Below are positions 13,101 to 25,100 of a stretch of DNA of 37,027 nucleotides, one piece after another (within the stretch, counting starts at the first letter, position 1; every line of letters begins with the position of its first letter). The position numbers and the translations under genes were made by a program. This stretch comes from Hofstenia miamia (Eukaryota; Xenacoelomorpha; Acoela; Hofsteniidae): assembly GCA_900660155.1 (NCBI GenBank), contig CABFPE010000008.1, forward strand, positions 2,914,383 to 2,951,409. Reading direction: 5' to 3'. The notes below the pieces were generated by a model, which did not search any database, was not told the origin of the DNA, and saw only the letters and a list, made by a program, of their open reading frames with translations.

Positions 13101-16100
13101 ACATCATATTCTACAAAGTTTGTTTTCCTGAATACATCAAGACTGTACTGCAGCGTTAAGCTTATTTAATTTTATTATTGAGGTTATTTATCAAAAAATA
13201 TTCTATCAATATTGTCATATACTTCAAATGCAAGACAAACCTAATTGTCACTTTTTACTGAAATCTGTCTGGACTAAGATTCAAATTCACTGATAAATAT
13301 TGTCATCTTATATGCTATTTGAAATTTTCGGTATAGTAATGTACAGTATATTAATAACTTTTAACTCATTTATCATTTAAAACTTGTTTCAATAATTGCA
13401 CTTTACATTAATGGGTTGCTATCTGGGGTTGAAAAAAAGTTTATTTAAAAAAAACGTTTTAAACGTTTAAAACAATGTTTTTTTGCTCTTAGAATGACCC
13501 CACTCACGGAACGAAAATTTTGCTAAAAACACAATATACTTATTAACATTCATTTTTCGTGTCATACACTTAAACAAAACACAAGTTTTACTATTTTTTC
13601 GGTAGAAAATCAGTTATAAAAGTACGAATGGACGAAACCCAAAAATAATTTTGCAAACTTTCCCATATAAATTTGAAAAAAACACTGCAAAAAGTTGTTT
13701 TAAGCAGTGTTTAAAACATGTTTTAAACATGTACTGTTTAAAACATGCTATCCCTGTAGCTATCATAGCATTCATGTGATTAACATGCAATATTTCAAAG
13801 AAAAGTGATAAATGTTTCAGACATTGTAAATTTATTACAAACTCAAAAGTCACTGTTCTCACAATTTAGCAGCTAGTGGAACTTGAGAACTTATTTTTGG
13901 ATAATTAGCATCTGTGACTTCGAAATGTCCAAATTTTGATGTTTTTGTTCAGTCCGAATTCATCACGTCCAGATTTGTCTAAACCTGGGTTATTTAAATT
14001 ATTCTTAAATATTTGATCGCTGGTTGTTTCAACATATTTAATCGTGTCGCAGGGTCAATTTAAATCAATTTTCATTCATTTTAGCAGAATATAATCACTT
14101 AGGGTGATATTTAGTTGAATTTATATCAAATGCATATATTTCTGAACGTTTTCACGTTACATAAACAAGTATGCAGACAATTTTCTTAACGTAGATTATG
14201 GAAATATCTATTTAATTTAAATTCCATTTTGTACGAGGTCGAATTCAAATCCAGTAAGAACACTAGTGAGTGCAGGAATTCGAATCCCGAATAACATTAA
14301 CTTTACTCTGCAGTATGGTTTTGATGCATTAAAAGTAGACAATTTCTAGTGTATAGGGAACAATTGAATTTTTGTCCAGTTGTGTATGTGAAGTCCTTTT
14401 GTACAATTATTTTTTTCGTAAATGCGGTTTTTCAAGAGAGCCGATCTAAGCCTTTTCTATCATCTTCGCAATATAGCCTTAAGAAATATCTCGTGGCTTC
14501 GACTCAAATTTTTATTATTTTCTTTATAAGTAGTTATCCTTTTTACATTCACTAGATAAAATGAAGAACAAATCTACAAAAATTGGGATTTTATCAAATG
14601 AAAAAATTTTGTTATTTACATTTCTTTTAGCAATGTCTTCCATCGTTCGCGTTTTGTAATGCTTTATATACAACACTTCCATGTGAATATTTACTTTGAC
14701 AATCAGAGGAATTATTTTAATTTCGAGATTCAACTTTATTACCTGTTTATGCTGCTTCGTATTTTATAAATGTGTATTCTTCTGCTAATAAGCATTGCTT
14801 CTTGTCTAAATGACATTAGCATGAACTAACGTATTGGGTTATAAATTTGAAATTCAACGAATCTGAGTTTTACCTTTTTAAAATTCAGTGCTTTGTTTTC
14901 ACTGAACTTTTGTTGAAAATATAGAGTGCTAGACGGCGAATTTAAATGGTTAATTTTTCCTTTTTTTGAAATTGCGTTAGACATGCTATTTCTGACTATA
15001 TATTAAATAAAAAGCCTATTAGAAGTGCAATGTCTTCAATAGGAATGCGAGGTATGTTTATGTAGATCATCTAAATTTCTTTTCATGTTAGATTGATAGT
15101 GGGATTTTAATATTGAATTTTTCAAATCATTGCTTATAACATATTGTGATTTTCATTATGCGTTACATTCACAGCTTGTTGCGTGGTATTGGCTTGTTCA
15201 TCTACTATAGATAAATGACTGAGCTTAATATGACGTTGACATCCAATGGATTTCCCTTGTCGAACAGTGCGACAGTGAATGGACGATTTACAAGAAGTTT
15301 GTTGAATGAGCACAAAATAATTCCATCCAAAAGAAAGGCTTACAATTCTTTTGGATTACACAATACCCATGAAATGACAATGTTGTTGTGTACCTGCTTG
15401 GAATCCCGCTTCTGAAAGACTAGCCAAATCGAACAGGCGATCACCCAAGAAAAGCCAATATACGTGGAGAACCGCAGCTTATAATCAAGAAAACTTCGAC
15501 GTTTTATAAGTCTTGGAAAGTTTTGTAAACAATCGAAAGCGAAAAATTATTCGAATTGCAAAATCCGAAATCACCGCATCCTCATTTGAAAATCAACCAT
15601 CGATATATTGAATGATGTTGATGGCTTTGTCAATTTCTGATGAAAATGTAGAAATATAAGCGTGAGCCTGGTGTACATTAATTAAGTATGGTGCATATAT
15701 TTATGAATTTATACATAATGAATCTTAAAATTATTTGAGTAAAAATGCAACTATTATTTAACTGACACACCATTCTATTTCGCAACTGCACTTCATTAAT
15801 GACTTATCGCATCAGTTTCAATTTATTCCCTACTTATTTGGCAGGTGATGCGCCTCAAAACGTTATGTTACAATTATTTTTGTTTTAAAATCCTGTTTTT
15901 ATTGCTTTAGCATAATCGGTCCTATTAAGTTTTCTTCTTTTAACTACTATAAATTCAACAATATTTTTTGAATAACTACGCCAATTTTAGAGTTTTGGCA
16001 CCGAGGAGAAATTCAATAGAATTACTCGAAGCGACAGATGCATGCAAGTCACCTATAGGTCGAAGAATACCTCAAACAGCACCACCACATTATGAGAAAC

Positions 16101-19100
16101 CTCGAATACCTCTTGTTCACAAACGTCTACCCAGGTAAGTGCATTACTTCGAATAAACCATGTTTACTTAAATGGCATATGTAATTGTCAGTACTATGTT
16201 AAATTTGGTGCGCGTGCACTCAATTTGGCTTGCTATTGATGTTGACCCGTGTAGTGAATAATTCATTTTAGGGTTGGGCATAATTTTGATGAGAGATTCC
16301 TTAATAGAGAAGAAAGACATCGAGAAGGTGCTCCTCGAAAGTCTTACCATAGCAATAACACTCGTGGGCCTAGCACTCACAGAATTTATCATCGCAGTGG
16401 ACATGGAAGTGACAGGGAAAGGTTAAATTCATTCATCAAAATTGGCATTAAACATTTTGTTACTTATAGACAAAGCGATGCAGAAAGTTGGTACAACAGT
16501 GATATGGAAACTCGCAGTGAAAGAGGGGCTTCGTATCACTACACTAAGCACGGTGGTGAATACTACAGTTCTGATCACGAATTTACTACCGCTAACAGTC
16601 CATATCCACCGCGCAGGTACTTTTCATTTTAGTTTATAGTAAATATCTTTGCGCTTAAATGCAATATTTGAATTCGCTTCTCCATGCACGTTGCATTAAC
16701 TGGATAATTGCTCTGCAGATTTTCACTTTGAAATGATAAATTCATAAATTTACTAATATATACATTACATGTGAACTTCGGCTTGATTGAACAATGGTTA
16801 GAAACTATCTATGATATGGAAAGTTTTATAGCCAAAATTGAAATCCTTGAAAAACAGAGCAAATAAACTTGATTTTCCCAAACATTAAAAAACTTCCGAT
16901 GTTGTCTTGCCAAAAATATCCATTCAGTTAGCGATATGTGAGAGAAATTGTTGTCAATTGAAGACGGACATGCTTTAGTGTATAATATCAACAATGCACA
17001 AAAATCTCAATGACCTAATGCACAAGGGCGTAGGCGGTGATTTTGTAATATCGGAGAATATTTAGTAAATCATATTCAGAAATGCGATATAAAGAAAATT
17101 GTTGACGTCATTCATTGAAGGAACTTTTTAAAATTCAAAGAAATTTCTCTGCCAAGACAAGCGCTTTTTGTCCAATTATATATATTTCTATGTGTTAGTG
17201 CACTATTTTATTATAGTCATCATTGAATTAACATAATGGTAGTCATATATTGATAAATAAGAGTTCGTTGGGATAACTTTGGCTTATTTTACTGTAGTAA
17301 CGGGACAGGTATTGGGCCAATAAAGTCAATTTTAAGATGATAAGATTAATTTTTTGCGGATTTCATCAACAAAAAATGTCATGATGATTGCTGTAGTTTA
17401 ATTATAATGCTCTTTTATAATTGCAATTGAGTGATTTAATGCCACCTTGTACATTCTTATATACTATCGAACCCCAATCTACCCACGATTTAAGTTACTA
17501 TGGTTTTTTATTAAATATAAATTTTTAACAATTTAGACGAATACGATCGCCAGCTCGCTCACCTAATTCATCAGGACCCTCAACTCCAACACAGGGATTC
17601 TCTTCTTCAACACTTACTCCCAACAATCTTACTCCAACAAATCAGCGTTCATATCGACCTAAACCCAGAATGTACTACCAAGATGACAGTACGTCCTCTT
17701 ATATTTAATCAGTTTAACTTTTTATCATAAATGCTTTGACGATTGATATTCCAAAATTTGTTACATTCACCAGATTAGTTTACTAGTAATTATATTTTTT
17801 TGAAATTGTCAATTAAATACAGTTTTAACAGATTTTAATTCATTTTAGCTATAAACAACTATGCTAATACTAACAACTTTAAGTCTTATTGAACGGTTAT
17901 AAGTTTGATTATATCATTTAGCTTATCATGTGCGGATTGAATCTCCAGTGAAAACAGAGCCTCAGACTCCACAAACTGCTCCAGCCGTAATGACAACCAT
18001 CGTCTCTACGTCTATAGCACCACCAACAACAACTGCATCTTCAACAAGCGCCATTGAAACACAAATTAAGAAAAAGCTCAGTCCGGATAACATGTCCATG
18101 AAGTCCGAAGATAGCAATGTGTCTAGTGAACTCTCCGCCCTCACAAAGACCAGCGATGTTTATGAAGTCAATCAAAAGATCAAGTATGATTTTTCAATAG
18201 TTACGTTTTAATCGAAGAATTTTTTTTGGAATTTAGAACTGGTAACGGCGTTATACATATTTTAGTAAAATGTGGGTTTATGATCAATTGACTAAGAATA
18301 TTTCTTCCAAATTTATTTCTCTTAAAAGTAATTTCAAAACAATTTTTGAAAACGCAATAATAGATGTTTTAATGTTTCTTAAAATGTCACGCAGTAGTAG
18401 TGTACCTCTTTCTTGATTTTAATTGTATTTAGAGAGTTCAATGAAATCGAAAATACTCCACAGACGCGAAATGCTATGAATCGTAGTCAAAGTCAGGCGG
18501 AGGTCGATGGCGTGGAAACCATCAATGAGACCGGTGCTATGTCCGATTCAGGAATGCAGCCTACCGAATCGGTACGCTCGAAAAAACGTCGTCCAAGCAT
18601 TGGACATAAGCTAACTAGTTTCGTTGGATTATCTAAGAAAAGTAACAGTCTGGGGCAGCTTCAAGGTCAGGGTCCATATATCATTATTAAAATGCTGTCA
18701 CAGATAATTTCTTAAGAAAGTAACGATTATGCAGAGGTGTTATTCTTATATTCCACATTAAAATTCGTGTTAGGGGAAATTTTTGAATTTGTCTCTGTTG
18801 TAGAAACAATATTCTAATATTAAAACTTTAAACAAATAGGCGAGAACAAACAAATTACTAATTTAAGAGGCGATTCGGGAATAATTTTTCATTAGTGACT
18901 ACAGAGGCCGAAGAAAATGCATACCAATATTAAGCGTTTTGACATTTGAGGAAAACATTGAACTTGAAGTTGACTGGTGTTTAAATCATGGGTTTTAATA
19001 TCAATAGACGAGCATGGTTTAAGTCATGAATACCTCTAATAATGGTTTAACAAATTTCCGATTTTGTATGACATTAAAATTAAGTCGATAAAGGGAATAG

Positions 19101-22100
19101 GCTTTAAAACTTGTGTTGAGAGGTTGCTTAAATCTTACCATACCAAGCCCATTTTTCTTCTGTGGAATACCAAGCCTAACCAAAAATATTCACAGTGTAA
19201 AATTTTATTGAAGCATGAAAATAACATCATATAGGACTTACAATTTTCAATAAACATTATAACACAGTTTTCATAAACATCAAAATTAGGATTTTTGCAG
19301 TTTTTTAACGAGATTTAGACACAATTTGGGCACCTGGCAGACGTTGTCACAACATATGCTCCGCAGGTGTTGCATGTTTGGTTGGTTCGTCTCCCACTCG
19401 TGCAGAAACCACATCTCCCACGGATATTTTGATTCATAGCAGCTTGTATGGGCCCAGGTTTGACGAAGCCATTACTTACTGCTAAGTTCTTCAGCTCCTG
19501 CGAGATCCCATCGAAGTTAGTAGATTTCCATTGTTCCATTCTGGCGTCTTGGTTCGGTTTGATTAGCTTAAATCCAAGACCTTCTATGGTTCTGCGAACG
19601 ATTTTCTCATTTCCATTTGGAGGATTTCTCATTTTCAGAAGAATCCCACTATTCGTTATAATCAGATCCAGGAGGTAATACAGGACATTCACTGTTCACT
19701 TCTGGGTTTTACAACGGACGACAAATTTCCCAATTTTCTGGTTGAAAGAATCAACGGTGCCTTTGGAGCTGTTATAACACGTGTGTCCGCGTTGTTGATA
19801 TCTGTGTCTGCCACAGAGTGCGCATGATGCTGAGTGCTGAGTAGTATCACAGCTTTGTTCTTCTTTGAGACATAAGAAACCATTGTCTTTGGACCATCAA
19901 AAATAAACTAGCTTGAGAATTCAGCTCGCTCCTTGTGCGGCAGCAGCTTCTTCGGTATCTCCGCCTTGTTTTTTCGGAGAGAGCCAACGGTTGGTGAAAT
20001 AGTTGTCACATGTAATTCCGCGTCCAGTTTTGACAAATGGACGCATTAGCTTCATCACAACATTTTCAATCACATTTTCCCTCTTCGATCACCAGTTTTT
20101 CCAAGATTTGTTTGTGTCCAAGATATATCCAGTCTCCACATCGCAGATGTTAAAGTACTTGTTGCCGTATTTTGCCGGCTTACTCGGCATGTACTCAAAA
20201 ACCGACTTTTACCTCGGAATTCATGGTGTTTCTTCAATACACAACTGCTCAGAAGGTTCCATCGCAACCGCCCATCTTTCCCTTAGTTTCAAAAACTTCG
20301 CGTGCTTTGAAAAATTGGTCCGAACCATTGTCTCTTTCATGTCCTGTATCAATGTCATCCAGACACATGTTGTGACAGATCGCTTGGAATCTGTTGCGAC
20401 TCATGGTGAGAGCAGCAACCTTAAAAAGTGACAGTAGGCCGAAATAGACATTTACCTCCTCCTCTGTCACTTCCGGATTACTAGCTGGCATCCTTTTGCT
20501 TGTGTATGGTGTGATCTTCTGTAAAATGGTAGGTGTCAAGTAGAATAAAAAATCAGTTATGCCTTGCAACCCTCAGCACGGGGAGTGAGTTCGAGTGGTA
20601 TTCCCACAATGTCCCTTAGTTGAAAAGAGGCCACATTTGGACGATGTACTCCCCATTGTTAACCATTCCTGCCCACAAAATTTCTTGGCATCACCGTTGT
20701 CGTCTTCACCATCGGTGGTTACGTCACTATCTGACAGATTCGCTAGAGACACAACATCGTCAATAACAACCGCACTGGTCTCAAGAACGTTCTTCTCTTC
20801 ACTAGTTTGGTCATCTTCGTTCATTATTTTTATTCAGATTCATTAATGTTAGACACGTTTGTTGAAATAGTTTAAATTCCATAACACACAGTAAGATACG
20901 TTCATTGCATCAACATTCGCAGAAATTGCTTATCATTTCTGTGAATATTTGCTAAGCAATCAAAACAGTTGCTGTGTCGGTGAGCAGGAATTCCATATTT
21001 GTTTATTTGCCTAGTACACACATTTTAATATCTTTGATATCTAATGTGACTTGTTCCAAGAACTTCTACTGTGAAACATTCCTCCGTTCGAACGACATTA
21101 GGTGAATTGGCGTCATTCTGAGCCAGCCGAGAAAAAAGTTATTCTGTGTATTAAAGCAAACAGATGTTTTAAAAGTCAGTCAGTCGGTAGCTAAGCAGAA
21201 ACCGATATGAGGTTAAATGATTAAATCTTACCATACCGTATATTTTTGCTATATGAAATACAAGCCTGGCCAAAAATATCCAAAGTGTCAGTTTTTAGCG
21301 GTAACATGGAAATAACATCATACATCAAAAACAAAACCAAAAGTGGTGCAAGCTACATTATATAATCTTTAAACAAGGAGGAGCTCAATATCTGAAACAG
21401 ATCAGGTAAAAAACTATTGCATTTTCCGCAAGAGGTGGACAAAATTGTCCAAGTTTGGTATTGTAAGGGTTAAAACGATTCTTGGAAGTGTTCTTCCACT
21501 TGCTTTGCTAAAATAATCTTTCTTTGCAATAGAAACTGATCATTTTACTTCTTAAAATCGATATTTTATGGTTGATGCCCAAAGAGACGCGAACTAAAGA
21601 TGAAAATGAAAGAGGAGACAATTTTATCCCGTGGTGCTTTCAGATTTTAGAAATCTTTGGTAGTACCAGAGTTATAAGTGTTTAAAATAATTTTTTTTGA
21701 AAAAACTTACTTTTTTAAGAAAACGCTGAGATAGTTTGAGCTGTAAAACAAAGTTCAAGAATAATACAGTATTTAAGTAAAAGTAATTAATAGAACATTT
21801 CAAATTAATGTTAAACATTATTTATTTCCATTGCCAAATCGAAATGTGACTAATGAACTAATCAAGTCTATCTTATTATTCTGTATGACATGGTATATTT
21901 TACAACAGCATTCAAGCTATTATAATTGTGGGCAATGTGTATCTTGTAAGACGTCGCAGCCGAATTAGATTGGAAAATCGTTCACTGTTATTAAACTACA
22001 TAAGACGTATTTCCCTAGTTTTCGTGCGCCAGCAATAACGTTGCAATGTATCTTTAAATTCGGTTTTTATTCCTAAATTTGTAAATTTGTCCCAAGAATT

Positions 22101-25100
22101 TTAAGATTAAAACAACCTTTACTCTCTATTCTCAATGCTTATCTGCTTGCTATTCACAAAAACCAGGGTGTGCAACGGGCTACAATCCGGTCCGCCATAC
22201 ATTTCTGGTGACCCGTGGTTTCTTTTAGAAACGACTTTTAACACTATTTTCCTTTTGTCAGAAGTAATAGCCATCACCCTAATTAAAGATCATTCTTATT
22301 TCCATTTATTTAATTTATGCAGTTTTGTTTGTGTGCATATATGACGACATGCGTGTTTATTGTGAGTGTGAGCACAAAATGGGGGACAGTCCGTTCCTCT
22401 TATAAGTAATGTTGAACACCCCTGATAAACCGATCACTCATTATTAGTGAACATCTGAACGAAAATATCTCATTTTTTCTTATTTTGTTCTATTTTAAAA
22501 AATTCCAATAGTCAGACTAACTTCAAGCTATTTGCAAACTAATTTTTGTGGGATTTAAGATTTATTTTGGAATGTCAAATGTAAACCTAGTGTACAATTT
22601 ACATTTCTCTTTATAATGAAATGTATTGAATTATTGAAGTTCCATGAGCATTATCATTATTTAATTGAGTTTGACGTATTTCAAACTTAGTTGCTCTGTT
22701 TTAGTATCAAGGGCAGTTCTTAATACTTTGAGATTTGCCTTTTTATAAATCATTTAAGATCAAATGTATTTCTTGCTTGTTGACATATTTATTTTATTAG
22801 TATTGTAACTATAATTGTGCCTCTAATTGCGTGGCGTGAATGCAGTTGTTATTATAGCAGAGAGAGATGAAGCGGAACGTGTTTCTTCCAAAGTTGACGA
22901 ACACGTGGCCTCGGTTGATAGTGTGAGCCTGACTGGCTCAGTACACTCGTTAAGTGCCAAGTCGCTGTCTTCGCACAGCTCTAAATCAAGATTCGGAATA
23001 TCAGGTTCAGGTAGCCAATCTGTCGTAGTGAACATTCAAACTTGCAAACTCGTTGTATATTCAAAACTTAAATGTACTTTTTGTTGCATTATCATCGCAA
23101 TGTAGTACCTCAATTTAGTATTTTTTTCAATATTTGCTACAAATATGCATGCCGCCATATTTTTTACCATTTTGACTAAATGTATCGAATGTATAGCATT
23201 TAGCATTATATTATTCGGGCTTTTGCAAGTTTGATGCCTCTTTCTCATGTGTGTCTATTTACTTAGGTTATTTCATCATTCAGGTCGTGATTCTCTGTCA
23301 TGTGATTGTCAACAACTTCCGATTAGTGTGTCTTACATTGTGTTTTTAGGTTTTTCATTCCTTTTCTTGCATTTGAAATTTCTATTGAATGTATTACATT
23401 AAAATGTATATTTAGATGGGCGAGCCAAAAAGGTTAGCATTCAGCGCACAGAAGAAGTAGGATTTCATACGGATGAAGGAATGCGAAATTTTCTTAACCG
23501 CTACGACAGTCATGAATCCACCAATGACGGTTCCATAGGCAGTGCGTCGTCTGACGGCTCACCGTAAGTAGAATTAGTTTTTTATATAAAATCCTAAATT
23601 AATTTTTATGATTTTAGGTGGTTGCAAACTCAACTCCGCAACGAGAATCACCTGACTAGCTTCGTTGACGATCTTGGTCCAGGGCAGCTAGTTGGCAGAC
23701 AAGTACTTGGTTCTCCTTGCTTGGGTAGCATTCAGTTAGAATTAGGACTAAAGAATGGAGGCGGACTTCGGGTCAGAGTTGTTTGCGCCAAATACTTACT
23801 AATTAAACCTGGTGCCAAATTCAGTCCAAGTATGAATTTTTGGTTTTTTCAACGGCTTAAATATATATTGGTCCAATACTTTCTTTTAATACGCTTAAGT
23901 TGAGTATTTTGAACCGTTATTCAATTTGTCTACACTGCAATTTGAGTATATTTATGTATGTGCTTATATAGGAGTGATCCAAAAAAGGATACTCTAAAAT
24001 ATTGTTAACAATTGCTTTAAATATCGCGTTAACTTGAAGATAATTAGGCCACGACTGTAAATACACAAAGCCGTGATTAGGCACTCGTTGTCTTCCTAGT
24101 ACAATATTTCGTGAATACCCCACCACCAATTTCAAACATATTGTATTTGCAAGAAACTTGACTCCCTTCTATTTCACACAATTGTTAAAGATATATATAT
24201 GTAAAACAGTTCTCATAATACACAAGTTGTTTTTGCAAAATATGAACTGTTTTCAGCTAGAACTGCATAAATTAATCACATCTTGGTTAATTCATTGAAT
24301 AATTTTGTTATGTGTTTTATTATAACCATTTGCGGATTTTTTTGTGTAGACATCTTTTGGTTATTATATTTATTGTCCATTCAAAATTATATTATAAGAT
24401 ATATTACCATAACCGCTTTTTCAGACTGAAACTATAATTTTTAATAATGCATATAAAAACCACTGCTTTAGTTGGGTTTGACATTCGAATGCAACTCAAA
24501 ACGTTTGAAGACCATCGACTAATGTTTAATATTATAAAATTTTTTATTATTTTTCCTACCTTAAACGGCATTTCATCGATTTTTTGTTAAATTATATTTT
24601 ACATATTAAAATGTTATCTTCTTCTTTTTATTAAGGTAATTTGGGACAAATTCATCAAAATCTCGGATTTTCATGTTGGAGCTTATACTAAAAACTAATT
24701 CCTACTCAAAATGTATCGCTGATACACTTTTATGTCATTTATCGATTTCTATAGTTTAAACTCGTACGTATATAGTCTAAAGTCGGCCATTATTTATACA
24801 ATTTCAATCATCGCTTTTCTCAAAAAATAAGGTCGCCCATGTAAACCCGTTCAGATGGACCACTTTACACTTCATTATTTCGTTAAAATTATGGACATGT
24901 AAAAAAGCGAAGAAACTTATTATTGTTTCTCACGTGTACTATAGTATGTGTCTCAACAATTGATTTTCATAAAAAATAAAATTTTTAATGGGTAACAATA
25001 AATGATAAATACTAAAACATCATAGCTAAACTGTAAAATACAAAAACACTGATTTTCTATCATTCAACAAAAGCTTAAAGTTCACAAATTAATCAAGTTC

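Larger units (their letters stand above)
19128..21473 (-). mobile_element. piggyBac-family element (possibly two overlapping copies)
   Basis: The left end TTAAATCTTACCATACCAAG (19128) and the right end, read in reverse complement from 21473 (TTAACCCTTACAATACCAAA), are inverted repeats. Both carry the TTAA target of piggyBac, and the interior encodes a broken piggyBac transposase on the minus strand. A second copy of the left-end sequence (21221 to about 21330, direct orientation) lies inside. Either the element ends at TTAA 21213-21216 and a 253-bp internally deleted copy (21221-21473) sits beside it, or a copy inserted in its 5' leader. Confidence 0.85.

Noticed and set aside
15023..15051. 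29-nt exon-like segment (TTAG acceptor, GAG|GTATGT donor) in the 4.1-kb intron
   Set aside because: Its length is not a multiple of three, and exons 12 and 13 already join in matching phase without it.
15215..15415. 66-codon ORF starting MTELNMTLTSNG
   Set aside because: No splice phase, no domain, ordinary intron context.
16168..16404. 78-codon minus-strand ORF
   Set aside because: Overlaps Rim exon 14, whose plus-strand frame fits the neighbouring exons.
20003..20431. 142-codon plus-strand ORF
   Set aside because: It lies opposite the piggyBac transposase relic, whose motifs read on the minus strand.
20930..20965. hairpin ATTGCTTA...TAAGCAAT
   Set aside because: An 8-bp stem with a long loop is expected by chance in AT-rich DNA; no further support for an RNA gene.
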